Positions 1-8,597 of a stretch of DNA of 64,000 nt are shown in pieces. This stretch comes from CAVTGO01 sp963734275 (lineage in GTDB: Bacteria; Actinomycetota; UBA4738; HRBIN12). The notes beneath the pieces were generated by a model. It searched no databases, was not told the origin of the DNA, and worked only from the letters and a program-made list of their open reading frames with translations. Each line of letters begins with the position of its first letter. The first letter of the stretch is position 1. The translations under genes were made by a program, and so were the position numbers. Location: positions 186,001 to 250,000 of the forward strand of contig CAVTGO010000010.1 in NCBI GenBank assembly GCA_963734275.1, in the 5' to 3' direction.

Positions 1-376
1 TCAGGAATTCCGGACCGATCCCGAAGACGCTCGCGCCGGTGCCGAGGTCGAAGTACGTGGAGATCGGGGGCAGCGCGAGCGCGTCGACGAGGCGACTCGG
101 CGAGCCCTCGAACCCCACCGCGACCAGGGCGAGCCACGTGGCGAGCACGAGCAAGGCGATCACGACCACGATCGCCGGCTGCGAGATCACGGCGAGCATG
201 CCGCGGCCGAGCGAGCGGCCGATCGGCGGCAGCGGCGAATCGGCGGAGGCGAAGAACGAGCCCCCGAACAGACCCGCCGACCGGCGGGCCTCGGGCGCAG
301 GCTCCTGGGTCGCCTCTGGTGCCGGTCGGTTCGCCTGCGGCCGGGGCTTGGTCTTTCGGGACCTCTTGCCGCTCAC
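1..376 (-). CDS. Hypothetical membrane protein, N-terminal part only
   Basis: The first 125 codons of a minus-strand gene that runs off the left edge of the window. The start is GTG at 374-376, which overlaps the TGA of the PQQ-propeller gene by four bases (GTGA), so the two are probably translationally coupled. The product begins with a basic, proline- and alanine-rich cytoplasmic stretch of about 50 residues, followed by one clear hydrophobic segment at about residues 61-81 (core AIVVVIALLVLATWLALVAV). After it comes a predicted exported stretch that is not yet recognisable. I do not recognise the family. Its place right after a propeller protein suggests an envelope function, but that is inference only. 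Confidence 0.55.
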   Translation of the reverse strand, partial: MSGKRSRKTKPRPQANRPAPEATQEPAPEARRSAGLFGGSFFASADSPLPPIGRSLGRGMLAVISQPAIVVVIALLVLATWLALVAVGFEGSPSRLVDALALPPISTYFDLGTGASVFGIGPEFL

Positions 377-1800
377 GATGGATCCCCCTCGTCGAGATCC
401 TCGTCCGCGTCGGACGCGAGCCCCGCGTCGCCGAACCGCCGCCGGAGCAAGGATCCGGGCACGAGGCAGGCGACCACGACGATCGCGGCGGCCACCCCGT
501 AGCGCCCGAGGGTCGTCGCGACGTCCAGCTCGGTCGGCGAGGGAAGGTCGACCAGACGCCCCTCCGGGTCGTGCTCGAACGCGACGAGCCCGGCGTCGGG
601 GCCTCCCTTCACGGCCACCACGACCTCGGGCGCGAGCGCGATCGCGCCGATCAGCCCCGGCGTCGGCGCGTTCTGCCATACGAGGTGGCCCGTGTCCGCG
701 TCGAGGGCGACGAGCCGGCCGTCGTTCAGGCCGATGAGCACAGCGCCGCCGGTGACGACGGGCGAGCTCCGCAAGACGAGCTCGTTCAACTGGTGATCCC
801 ACACCCGGTCGCCGTCGCCCGCCTCGAACCGATAGACGCCTCCCGAGAGGTCGGCCACGTAGACGGCCTCGCCGGCGAACGCCGGTGAGCCGACCGGTGA
901 GATCACCGAGAGGATCAGCTTCGTCCACGTCGCCTCGCCCGTCTCCGGGTCGAGCGATCGCACGAGCCGGTCCGGCGCCCCGAAGACGACCGACGTGCCG
1001 TCCGTGGCCGCTGCCGAGCCCGTCGTCGACGCGATCTCGGGGAACACCTGCCACCGGCGCTCGCCGTCGGCCGCCGAGAAGGCCGATACCGGGAGCCGCG
1101 TGGCGTCGCCGTCGCGCCCAACCGTGTAGACCGTGCCGCCCGCCGCGGCGATCGAGGCGTCGAGACGGCCACCACCGTCCGCCGTCCAGCGGACGGTCCC
1201 GTCCTCGAGGTCGAGCGCGTAAACCTTCCCGTCTTCGTCGCCGACGTACACGGCGGTCCCGTCCACCGTGACGCCGGTGCGCGACACCGCCTCGAGTGGC
1301 GAGCGCCATCGCTCGGTGCGATCCGCCAGGTTCACGGCCACGAGCGCGGCGGGGGCGTCGTCGGAGCCCTCGGCCACCTCGACATCCTCGGTGAACAGCA
1401 CGATCGCGTCGTCGCCGAGGACGCCGATCGCGGGCGGGGCGAGGGGGCCTCCCTGCCGGGCCACATCCCAGGCGACCTCGCCGGTCGCGAGGTCGATCCC
1501 GTAGACGCCTTCGGTGCCCAGGCTCACGGCCTGTCCCTCGACGATCACTGCCGGGGAGAGCGCCTCCCCGGCCGGCGCGGGGAGGGACCAGCGGACACGG
1601 TACGGGGGAGACGGTCCGTCGGCGAACGTGCCCGGATGCCCGGGCCCACCCTGGAACTGCGACCATCCCGGCACGTCGATCTGTGCGAGCGCCGGCAGCA
1701 CCGCGGCGCCCACGACAGTGGCGGCCGTCAGGGCGACGGCCGAGAGCCTTCGGAGCAGCGTGGTGGACAGGCGAGCCTTCCCGGGTCCGGGGGACGGCAC
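373..1800 (-). CDS. Exported PQQ-type beta-propeller repeat protein
   Basis: A 475-residue protein with a signal peptide (about residues 15-40, ending near ALPALAQ) and at least six repeats of the PQQ/BamB type, recognisable by motifs such as VYALDLEDGTVRW and LVALDADTGHLVWQ. A hydrophobic segment near the C-terminus (AAAIVVVACLVPGSLL) followed by arginines suggests it stays anchored with the propeller outside the cell. No PQQ-enzyme active-site motif is seen, so a scaffold or ligand-binding role is more likely than a dehydrogenase. It starts with GTG at 1800, lies 40 bases downstream of the M23 peptidase gene and overlaps the next membrane-protein gene by 4 bases. In related genomes rpsB often follows the M23 gene, so this pair may be an insertion there. 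Fold is confident; function is unknown. Confidence 0.75.
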   Translation of the reverse strand: MPSPGPGKARLSTTLLRRLSAVALTAATVVGAAVLPALAQIDVPGWSQFQGGPGHPGTFADGPSPPYRVRWSLPAPAGEALSPAVIVEGQAVSLGTEGVYGIDLATGEVAWDVARQGGPLAPPAIGVLGDDAIVLFTEDVEVAEGSDDAPAALVAVNLADRTERWRSPLEAVSRTGVTVDGTAVYVGDEDGKVYALDLEDGTVRWTADGGGRLDASIAAAGGTVYTVGRDGDATRLPVSAFSAADGERRWQVFPEIASTTGSAAATDGTSVVFGAPDRLVRSLDPETGEATWTKLILSVISPVGSPAFAGEAVYVADLSGGVYRFEAGDGDRVWDHQLNELVLRSSPVVTGGAVLIGLNDGRLVALDADTGHLVWQNAPTPGLIGAIALAPEVVVAVKGGPDAGLVAFEHDPEGRLVDLPSPTELDVATTLGRYGVAAAIVVVACLVPGSLLRRRFGDAGLASDADEDLDEGDPS

Positions 1801-1840
1801 ATCGTACCCGGCGGCAGCGCGCTCGGTAGGCGACCCGGAC

Positions 1841-2335
1841 CTACGCTGCCGCGCTCGCGAGCGGCGCGAGCCGGATCATCGCCGAGACGCTCAGCGGCCC
1901 GAGGAAGTCGAACGGGTCGACGTACGTCCCGTCCCGGCGCACGCCGAAATGCAGGTGCGGCACGTCGGCGCCCGGATGACCCCCGCCGGTGGCCGCGACG
2001 GACTGGCCCCGTGCCACGAGGTCCCCGCGACGGACGAACAGCGCGGAGAGCCACGAGCACGTGCTCAACACCCCTCCGCCGTGGTCGATCGTGAGGAACA
2101 GCTCCCCGCCGACCTTGCCCGCGAACGTCACGACACCAGCGTCCGGCGCGACGATCGTGGTGCCGACCGGGACGGCGATGTCGATCCCTCGGTGACCGGC
2201 CCCGAACGGCGTCTCGGGCGGCTCGTAGCCGTCGATGACCGGCCCGACGACGGGCCAGGTCCACGGCTCGCCCGGAGCAGCCGCCGGCTCGGCGATCGCG
2301 ACGAGGGAGACGACGAGGAGCGGTGCGATCCACAC
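1841..2335 (-). CDS. M23 (LytM-type) peptidase, probably secreted
   Basis: A 164-residue protein with a short signal peptide (WIAPLLVVSLVAIAEPAAA) and a single M23 domain. Zinc-site motifs are visible: HRGIDIAV (His and Asp ligands) and PHLHFGVR (HxH). Family members cut peptidoglycan cross-links, or act as non-catalytic activators of other hydrolases; here the ligands appear intact. I chose the GTG at 2333-2335 because AAGGAG lies about six bases upstream and the signal peptide then starts at residue 1; the reading frame is open for 26 more codons upstream but without a ribosome site. The gene follows the WhiG/FliA-type sigma gene, the same order as in Streptomyces, where an M23 gene lies between whiG and rpsB. 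Confidence 0.85.
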   Translation of the reverse strand: MWIAPLLVVSLVAIAEPAAAPGEPWTWPVVGPVIDGYEPPETPFGAGHRGIDIAVPVGTTIVAPDAGVVTFAGKVGGELFLTIDHGGGVLSTCSWLSALFVRRGDLVARGQSVAATGGGHPGADVPHLHFGVRRDGTYVDPFDFLGPLSVSAMIRLAPLASAAA

Positions 2336-2471
2336 GATGGTCTCCTTCCGCGGCCGATCGCCCCCAGGGATGTCGGTCCGAGGTCGAACGGGCCGACAGC
2401 GTGGAGGGAGCACCGTACGCCGCCGGGGCGAGCGGGTCAGTGATCTGGTTCACACCGCTCGCGCGGGATCG

Positions 2472-3461
2472 TCAGTCGACCTCGACGAGCTGCAGGCGCA
2501 GCTGTCCGACCGCCTTCGTGTGGATCTGGCACACGCGCGACTCCGTGACGCCGAGGATGTCGCCGATCTCCGACAGCGTGAGCCCCTCGAAGTAGTACAG
2601 CGTGACGACGATCTTCTCGCGCTCGGACAAGGAGTTGATCGCCGCGGCGAGGATCCCTCGCGTCTCCTGGTCCTCGAGGCCCGTCGTCGGATCCGTGCCG
2701 CGGGCCGCGAGCGTGTCGATCAGCGACACCTGCTCACCGCGGTCCGTGCCGACGGAGAGCAGCTCGTCGAGCGCGAGCACGGAGACGAACGAGATCTGAT
2801 TCGTGACGTCGTGGAGCTCGCGCAGTGTGACGCCCAGCCGCTCCGCGATCTCGTGCTCGGTCGGCGCGCGTTTGAGGAGCGCCTCGAGACCCGCGTGCGC
2901 CTTCTCGATCTCGCGGGCCTTGAACCGCACCGAGCGCGGGACCCAGTCCATCGCTCGCAGCTCGTCGATGATGGCGCCCTTGATCCGCGGGATCGCGTAG
3001 GTCTCGAACTTGTTCCCGCGAGCCGGTTCGAACTTCTCGAGCCCGTCGATGAGCCCGAACATCCCGTACGACACGAGATCGGCCTGCTCGACGCTCGCCG
3101 GCAGACCCGTCGCCACGCGGCTCGCCACGTACTTCACGAGCGGTGCGTAATGCAAGATCAAACGCTCGCGCGCGGCCGGCGAGGCGCTTTGCTTGTACTC
3201 GGCCCACAGCGCCGCGAGCTCGTCCACGCCGTCGGGTGCGGCCGGCTTGGCCGCCTTCGTGGCGCGGGGCGTCGTCGTCGCCGAGGCGGCTTTCGCGGGC
3301 CGAGGCATCTTGGCGGCAGGGGGTGCCGTCGCCGTGGCACTCTTCGCCTTCGTCGCCTTCGTCGTCTTCACCGCCTTCACCGTCTTGGCGCCGCCGGTCC
3401 CGCGTGAGGCGGGCGCGCGGCCGTCACCGTCCTTCCCCGGGGTCTTCGCGGTGCGCGCCAT
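2472..3461 (-). CDS. whiG: WhiG/FliA-family RNA polymerase sigma factor with basic N-terminal tail
   Basis: A 329-residue sigma-70 family protein of the sporulation/flagellar (sigma-28) group. Region 2 is visible as GMFGLIDGLEKFEPARGNKF, region 3 around AERLGVTLRELHDVTNQI and region 4 as LSEIGDILGVTESRVCQIH. Before the conserved part (from about residue 78) there is a tail made almost only of Lys, Ala, Thr and Pro, resembling histone H1 or HU-like tails; normal WhiG lacks it. The ATG at 3461 shares one base with the xerC stop codon (TGATG). Position after xerC and before an M23 gene matches Streptomyces whiG. No flagellar genes occur in the window, so a motility role cannot be judged. Confidence 0.88.
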   Translation of the reverse strand: MARTAKTPGKDGDGRAPASRGTGGAKTVKAVKTTKATKAKSATATAPPAAKMPRPAKAASATTTPRATKAAKPAAPDGVDELAALWAEYKQSASPAARERLILHYAPLVKYVASRVATGLPASVEQADLVSYGMFGLIDGLEKFEPARGNKFETYAIPRIKGAIIDELRAMDWVPRSVRFKAREIEKAHAGLEALLKRAPTEHEIAERLGVTLRELHDVTNQISFVSVLALDELLSVGTDRGEQVSLIDTLAARGTDPTTGLEDQETRGILAAAINSLSEREKIVVTLYYFEGLTLSEIGDILGVTESRVCQIHTKAVGQLRLQLVEVD

Positions 3462-4390
3462 CAAGCCCTCGGGTGGGAGCGCTCATAGGCTTCGAACAGC
3501 CGTGATCGGGACACGTGCGTGTAGCGCTGCGTGGTGGCCACGCTCGCGTGGCCGAGAAGCTCCTGGACCGCCCTGATGTCGGCTCCTCCCTCCAGCAGGT
3601 GCGTCGCGAACGAGTGACGCAGCGTGTGCGGCGTCACCCGCCGGCCCGAAAGCGTGCCCCCGTATCGTCCCACAAGGCGCCTGATGTCGCGTGCCCCGAT
3701 CGCCCGTCGGCGGTTGAGGAACAGCGCGGACGGCCCTCCCTCGTGCTCCATCACCGGGCGGCCCTCGCGCAGCCAGGCACGGATCGCCTCGACCGCGAAG
3801 TCCGACATCGGTACCTCGCGCTCCTTCGACCCCTTGCCGAGGACGTTGACGCGGCCACGGTCCAGATCGACGCGCTCGGGCGTGAGCCCCGCGACCTCGC
3901 TCACGCGCAGACCCGACCCGTACAGCAGCTCGAGGATCGCCCGGTCGCGGAGCGCGATCGCGCGGTCGATCGCCCGCGCGTCCGCCGGCGCCGATGGCGA
4001 CCCCATGAGCTCGGCTGCCTCGGCGGTTCGGAGCACCGTCGGAAGCCGTGAGACGACCTTCGGGCGTCCGAGGAGCGCCGCCGGATCACGGTCGACGGCG
4101 CCGCGCGCCAACGCCCATCGGTAGAAGGTATGGATCGCCCCCACCCGTCGAGCGATCGAGGCCCGCGCGTACCCGAGACTCGTGAGCTGCGCGAGGAACC
4201 GGCGCAGGTCGTCGAGCGACGCGGCGGCAAAGGTTCGCCGGTTGCGGAGCAGGAAGGTTGCGAGCTGGGTGAGATCGCGACGGTAGGCGTCGACCGTGGT
4301 GGCCGCGAGGTGACGCTCGAGCGCGAGATGGCTCGCGAACCCCTCGATCAGGGCGGCGTCGGACGGGATGGGTGCGTCGTTGGATGCCAT
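3461..4390 (-). CDS. xerC: Tyrosine recombinase XerC
   Basis: Site-specific recombinase of the XerC/D family that resolves chromosome dimers at dif sites. With the ATG at 4390 the protein is 309 residues, a normal XerC length. It has an N-terminal SAM-like core-binding domain (residues 10-105) and a catalytic domain with all expected residues: Arg162 in GLRVSEV, Lys186, His256 and Arg259 in HTLRHSFATHLL, His281 in LLGHASV and the nucleophile Tyr290 in TQRYTHV. The frame is open a further 25 codons upstream, but those residues do not resemble the family. Between dprA and whiG it sits in the standard actinobacterial order and is the chromosomal housekeeping copy rather than an integrase of a mobile element. 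Confidence 0.93.
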   Translation of the reverse strand: MASNDAPIPSDAALIEGFASHLALERHLAATTVDAYRRDLTQLATFLLRNRRTFAAASLDDLRRFLAQLTSLGYARASIARRVGAIHTFYRWALARGAVDRDPAALLGRPKVVSRLPTVLRTAEAAELMGSPSAPADARAIDRAIALRDRAILELLYGSGLRVSEVAGLTPERVDLDRGRVNVLGKGSKEREVPMSDFAVEAIRAWLREGRPVMEHEGGPSALFLNRRRAIGARDIRRLVGRYGGTLSGRRVTPHTLRHSFATHLLEGGADIRAVQELLGHASVATTQRYTHVSRSRLFEAYERSHPRA

Positions 4391-4477
4391 GGCCCTCTCG
4401 CGGGATGGGTCCCCCCTTGTACCAATCGGGAGCTGGTGGTTCAAGCTTCCCCGCTTCGCTCGCAACGATCGCGCTGG

Positions 4478-5638
4478 TCAGGCGGGTCGAGCGGCGGCCT
4501 TGAGGGTCGGCTCGAACCGACCACCCACGCTCCTGGCGAACCCCCGGAGCTCGAGGGCCATCAGGGTGGCGAGGACCTCCGGGACCGGCCGGCCGAGGCT
4601 CGAGGCGACGGCGTCCGGGAGCGTCGGACCGACGAGGCGCTCGAGGACCTCGCGCTCCGGTCCGTCGAGCTCGGCACGGCCGGCAGCGGCCTCCGCCGCC
4701 AGCTCGAGCCCGAGGTCCGCGAGGAGATCCTCGGCGCCGCGGATCATCGTGCCGCCGTCACGGATCAATTGGAGCGGGACCTGGGCGAGGGGGCTGGTCA
4801 CCGGTCCGGGGACCGCGAACACGTCGCGGCCGAACTCCAGGGCGTGCTCCGCGGTGATCAGGGAGCCGCTCCCATCGGCCCCCTCGACGACGACCGTCGC
4901 GGCTGAAAGGCCGGCAACGATGCGGTTGCGAGCGGGGAAGCGGCGTGGCTCAGGCGGCAGGCCCGGCGCGAACTCGCTGATCACGGTCCCGTCCGCGCGG
5001 ATCCGCCCGAGCAGTTCCCGGCTGGCGGACGGATAGACCACGTCGATGCCGCAACCGAGCACGGCGAGCGTGGCGCCGCCGACACGAAGTGCGCCCTCGT
5101 GTGCGGCTGCGTCGATCCCGCGCGCCGCGCCGCTCACCACCGTGACCCCTGCGCGGGCGAGTCCGGCGCCGATCCCCTGGGCGAGCTCTCGCCCGAGCGC
5201 CGTGCATCGCCGCGCCCCGACCACCGCGACGGCCGCCGTGACTTCGGGCAGCTGCCGCCCGATGACGTACAGAGCAGCGGGCGGGTCCGGGATGTTCGCG
5301 AGCTGCGGCGGATACTCCGCATCGCCCCACGCGACGAGCCTCGCGCCGCAGGCCCCCGCCGCGGCGCACAGAGCATCTGCGTCGGCGTGCCGCGCGAACG
5401 CCCGGTCGCCCGGGCTCCCCGCGAGGCCATCACGGATCGCCCGGAGCGTCGCCGAGGCGCTGCCGGCCCCGTTCGCGATCCGCATCATGCCGGCCGGCGT
5501 CGTTCCCTGAATGGCAGACAGCACCACGAGGGCTTCCCGGTCGGCGGCCGTCCGGGCCAGACCCTCGGGCCATGCCGGACCCGGCTCCGGCTCGGACGGA
5601 CCGTCAGCCGGTGCGGCCAAGGTCGTCCCTGCCGACAC
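4478..5638 (-). CDS. dprA: DNA-processing protein DprA/Smf
   Basis: Protein of about 386 residues that loads RecA on incoming single-stranded DNA in natural transformation. An N-terminal SAM-like region is followed by the Rossmann-like DprA core, with VVGARRCTALGRELAQGIG, VVSGAARGIDAAAHEGAL and the typical PARNRIVAGLSAATVVVEG stretch, and then a C-terminal winged-helix region (from about residue 320). The start is uncertain: the frame is open to 5668 and GTG at 5638 or TTG at 5620 are possible; all overlap the 3' end of comM. The pair comM-dprA is standard in Actinobacteria. No competence pilus genes lie in this window. Confidence 0.9.
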   Translation of the reverse strand: MSAGTTLAAPADGPSEPEPGPAWPEGLARTAADREALVVLSAIQGTTPAGMMRIANGAGSASATLRAIRDGLAGSPGDRAFARHADADALCAAAGACGARLVAWGDAEYPPQLANIPDPPAALYVIGRQLPEVTAAVAVVGARRCTALGRELAQGIGAGLARAGVTVVSGAARGIDAAAHEGALRVGGATLAVLGCGIDVVYPSASRELLGRIRADGTVISEFAPGLPPEPRRFPARNRIVAGLSAATVVVEGADGSGSLITAEHALEFGRDVFAVPGPVTSPLAQVPLQLIRDGGTMIRGAEDLLADLGLELAAEAAAGRAELDGPEREVLERLVGPTLPDAVASSLGRPVPEVLATLMALELRGFARSVGGRFEPTLKAAARPA

Positions 5639-7142
5639 TGATCCGGTACGACAGCGCCTCGTGCACATGCTGGGGTCGCACGGCGTCCGAACCCTCGAGA
5701 TCCGCGATCGTACGCGCGACCTTCAACGCTCGATCGAAGCCTCGGCCGCTGAGCGCGAAGGAGTCAACGGCGGCCGCCAGGACGTCGCGGGCCTCCGGCT
5801 CAACCTCCGTCACGCGCCGCGCGGTCGGCCCCGGGAGCTGCGCGTTGCACGGCGCTCCGATACCCGCGTACCGGCGGCGCTGGCGTTCGCGCGCCTCCTC
5901 GACCCGGTCTCGGATGGCATGGGAGGGCTCGCCGGCGGCGCTGCCGAGGAGCTCGTGTCGCGTGAGCCGCGGGACGGCGAGGTTGATATCGATCCTGTCC
6001 AGGAGCGGGCCGGACAGCTTGGCCGCGTACGCGTCGAGTCGCTGGGCGGGACACGTGCACTGCCGGGCGGGATCGCCCGCGAAACCGCAGGGGCACGGGT
6101 TGGCCGCCGAGACCAGCGTGAAGCGCGCCGGGAACTCCGCCGATCCGGCGACACGCGTCACGACGACGCGCCCGTCCTCGAGTGGCTGGCGCAGGCCCTC
6201 GATCGCATCGCGTCTGAACTCGGTAAGTTCGTCGAGGAAGAGCACGCCGTGGTGCGCGAGGGACACTTCCCCCGGCCGAAGATAGGACGCGCCGCCGCCG
6301 AGGAGAGCGGCGGGCGACACCGAGTGATGCGGGGAGCGGAACGGACGCTCCCTCACCAGTCCCCCGCCTTCGAGGACTCCCGCCACCGAGTGCAGCTGCG
6401 TGACCTCGAGCGCCTCGGCGGAGCTCATCGTCGGAAGGATGGTCGCCAGGCGACGGGCAAGCATCGTCTTGCCCGCGCCCGGCGACCCCACGAGGATGGC
6501 GTTGTGACCGCCCGCTGCCGCGATCTCCAGAGCGCGCCGGGCTTGCGACTGGCCGCGGATCTCGGCGAAGTCCGCGCGCGGGACGACCTCGGGCGCCGCC
6601 GTGACCTCGCCGCGCGTCGACGAGGGCTCCCACGTCCCCCGGAAGAACCCCACCACCTCGGCGAGCGTTCCGGCGCCGACCACCCGCAGCCCCTCGACCA
6701 GCGCTGCTTCCGCCGCGTTGGCTGCTGGCACCACGACACCGTCGAGCCCCGAGCGTGCGGCCGCGATCGCCACCGCGAGGACGCCCGGCGTCGCGACGAG
6801 CCAACCGCGGAGCGAGAGCTCACCGGCGAACGCGAAGCCGCGCACACCCCCACCGGGCACCTGCCCCGACGCGGCGAGCACGCCCATCGCGACCGGGAGG
6901 TCGAGGCCGGGGCCCTCCTTGCGGAGGTTTCCGGGCGACAGGTTCACGACGACCCGTCGCAGCGGCCACTCGAGCCCCGAGCTCTCGACAGCCGGCCTGA
7001 TCCGGTCGCGCGCGTCCTGCACGGCGGTCCCCGGGAGCCCGGTGAGGATGAGCGAGGGGAGCCCGCGGCCGATGTGCGCCTCGACGGTGACCGGGTATCC
7101 CCGCACGCCGACCACGGTGACACCGACGACTCGTCCGTACAC
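5604..7142 (-). CDS. comM: ComM/YifB family Mg-chelatase-like AAA+ ATPase
   Basis: A 512-residue AAA+ protein of the YifB/ComM family. In Vibrio the homologue is a hexameric helicase that helps branch migration during integration of transforming DNA. Visible: an N-terminal ChlI-like domain (residues 1-165, with the motif GLPGTAVQDARDRI), the AAA+ core with Walker A GSPGAGKTMLARR and Walker B VLFLDELTEF, the family-typical cysteine stretch NPCPCGFAGDPARQCTCP, and the C-terminal Mg-chelatase domain. It starts with GTG at 7142, 35 bases after yraN, and its end overlaps dprA. All catalytic motifs are intact. Confidence 0.92.
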   Translation of the reverse strand: MYGRVVGVTVVGVRGYPVTVEAHIGRGLPSLILTGLPGTAVQDARDRIRPAVESSGLEWPLRRVVVNLSPGNLRKEGPGLDLPVAMGVLAASGQVPGGGVRGFAFAGELSLRGWLVATPGVLAVAIAAARSGLDGVVVPAANAAEAALVEGLRVVGAGTLAEVVGFFRGTWEPSSTRGEVTAAPEVVPRADFAEIRGQSQARRALEIAAAGGHNAILVGSPGAGKTMLARRLATILPTMSSAEALEVTQLHSVAGVLEGGGLVRERPFRSPHHSVSPAALLGGGASYLRPGEVSLAHHGVLFLDELTEFRRDAIEGLRQPLEDGRVVVTRVAGSAEFPARFTLVSAANPCPCGFAGDPARQCTCPAQRLDAYAAKLSGPLLDRIDINLAVPRLTRHELLGSAAGEPSHAIRDRVEEARERQRRRYAGIGAPCNAQLPGPTARRVTEVEPEARDVLAAAVDSFALSGRGFDRALKVARTIADLEGSDAVRPQHVHEALSYRISVGRDDLGRTG

Positions 7143-7177
7143 GGTCGCGCGACCCTAGCGCCGCCCACCGACACGGA

Positions 7178-7546
7178 TCAGAACGCGTCCTCGAAGAGCT
7201 CCACGTCCGCGCGGCGGCGGCCGAGCCAGACGCTCGCGACGTCGAAGCGCATGCGGACGTCGCCGGGCGGGTTCGATCGCAGGAACGCCTCGGCGACCTG
7301 ACGGAGCTTTCGTCGCTTGGACCACGTGACGGCCTCGTAGCCACCCCCGAACGCATCTCCCGACCGCGCCTTCACCTCGCAGAACACCAGCAAGCCGGGC
7401 CGCGTGAGCACGAGGTCCAGCTCGCCGAGCGGGCACCGCCAGTTGCGGGCGATGGCGCGGTAGCCGCGCTCCTCGTAGACGCGGAGCGCCGCTTCCTCGC
7501 CCGCGCGCCCCCGCGCGGGACGGTGGTCGAGCCGGGATCGCTCCAT
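7178..7546 (-). CDS. YraN (UPF0102) family endonuclease-like protein
   Basis: A 122-residue protein of the UPF0102/YraN family with a restriction-endonuclease-like fold. The core signature is complete: an initial G(R)AGEEAA helix, then GELDLVL and VFCEVKAR, giving the Glu-Asp...Glu-x-Lys arrangement of the PD-(D/E)XK superfamily, followed by KRRKLRQVAEAFL. The exact role is not settled in most bacteria; related proteins are linked to DNA processing. Located between DUF2469 and comM, the standard actinobacterial position. Length is typical. ATG start at 7546. Confidence 0.88.
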   Translation of the reverse strand: MERSRLDHRPARGRAGEEAALRVYEERGYRAIARNWRCPLGELDLVLTRPGLLVFCEVKARSGDAFGGGYEAVTWSKRRKLRQVAEAFLRSNPPGDVRMRFDVASVWLGRRRADVELFEDAF

Positions 7547-7605
7547 GCCACGACGCTAGCGCGCCTCACCGACAACGAACCCCCGAGGGCTCGAGCGCGC
7601 CGGGC

Positions 7606-7920
7606 TCAGACCTCGATCGTGGGCTCGCCGGGTAGCGGCTCGTCGCGGCGGAGTTCCTCGACGTTCACATCACGCCGTGTCATCACTCGCACGTTCGAGA
7701 CGAAACGCGCGGGCCGGAACATGTCCCATACCCACGCGTCGCCCATCACGACCTCCACCCACCCGTCGCCCTTCTGGGTCACGTCCACCTGGTTCGCGAG
7801 GTAGAACCGGCGCTCGGTCTCCACGACGAACGTGAACATCGGCACGACGTCGCGGTACTCGCGGTACAGCTCGAGCTCGCGCTCCTCCTCGAACCGCTCG
7901 ATGTCGTCCTCGTTGTTCAT
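7606..7920 (-). CDS. DUF2469 family protein (actinobacterial signature protein)
   Basis: A small acidic protein of 104 residues matching the DUF2469 family (mycobacterial homologue Rv2901c), found almost only in Actinobacteria between rnhB and yraN. Recognisable stretches are the start NNEDDIERFEEERELELYRE, DVVPMFTFVVETERRFYLAN and VWDMFRPARFVSNVRV. Its role is not established. The ATG overlaps the TGA of rnhB by four bases (7917-7920). It is the best single phylum marker in this window. Confidence 0.9.
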   Translation of the reverse strand: MNNEDDIERFEEERELELYREYRDVVPMFTFVVETERRFYLANQVDVTQKGDGWVEVVMGDAWVWDMFRPARFVSNVRVMTRRDVNVEELRRDEPLPGEPTIEV

Positions 7921-8597
7921 GGCTCCCCCTCGCTCCCGGGCCGCCCGCCCCCGAGCTCGCCTCCCGGCACCCTATCCCCGTCGTAGTAACCCGTTCGCAG
8001 TCCCTTGAAGGAGTACCGATGGATGGGCGTCGGACCCAGTCGGCGGATCGCCGCGCGGTGCTCCTCGGTGCCGTAGCCGCGGTTGTGGTCGAACCCGTAG
8101 GCGGGGAACCGGCGGTGGTAGCGGTCCATCATCCGGTCCCGGGTCACTTTGGCCACGATCGAGGCCGCGGCCACCGAGGCCGTCACGGCGTCGCCCTTCT
8201 TGATCGACAGGTTCGGGACCCGGAGCCGCTTCACGGGGAAACCGTCCGTCAGGACGTAGTCGGGCGGAACTGGGAGCGTCGTCACGCATCGACGGAGCAG
8301 CCACACGTTCGTCCGGTGGAGACCCCGGTGGTCGATCCGCGAGGACGTGCACCGGCAGACGGAGACCGCGACGGCGCCGGCCGTGATCCTCGCATAGGCC
8401 GTCTCGCGAGCGTTCGCGGTGAGCTGCTTCGAATCGGCGATGCCATCCAGGTCGAATCCCTCGGGCAGGATCACCGCGGCGGCGACCAGGGGGCCGGCAA
8501 GGGCCCCGCGGCCGGCCTCGTCGACGCCGGCGATCAAGCGGAACCCCTGCGCCCGCAGGCCGCGCTCGTAGCGGTCGAGATCCGCTAGTTGATCCAT
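7917..8597 (-). CDS. rnhB: Ribonuclease HII
   Basis: A 226-residue RNase HII that removes RNA from RNA-DNA hybrids and single ribonucleotides from DNA. The first active-site motif GVDEAGRGALAGP carries the Asp-Glu pair, and further acidic residues follow in DSKQL, VLTDGFPV and KVTRDRMM. The C-terminal part ends with a Gly/Asp/Pro-rich stretch beyond the domain. The ATG at 8597 overlaps the end of lepB by 13 bases, and the TGA overlaps the DUF2469 start. The order rplS-lepB-rnhB is conserved in many Gram-positive bacteria. Confidence 0.93.
   Translation of the reverse strand: MDQLADLDRYERGLRAQGFRLIAGVDEAGRGALAGPLVAAAVILPEGFDLDGIADSKQLTANARETAYARITAGAVAVSVCRCTSSRIDHRGLHRTNVWLLRRCVTTLPVPPDYVLTDGFPVKRLRVPNLSIKKGDAVTASVAAASIVAKVTRDRMMDRYHRRFPAYGFDHNRGYGTEEHRAAIRRLGPTPIHRYSFKGLRTGYYDGDRVPGGELGGGRPGSEGEP

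Noticed and set aside
3461..4390. Integrase of a mobile element
   Set aside because: XerC lies in its conserved housekeeping position and no att sites, tRNA target or phage genes are near.
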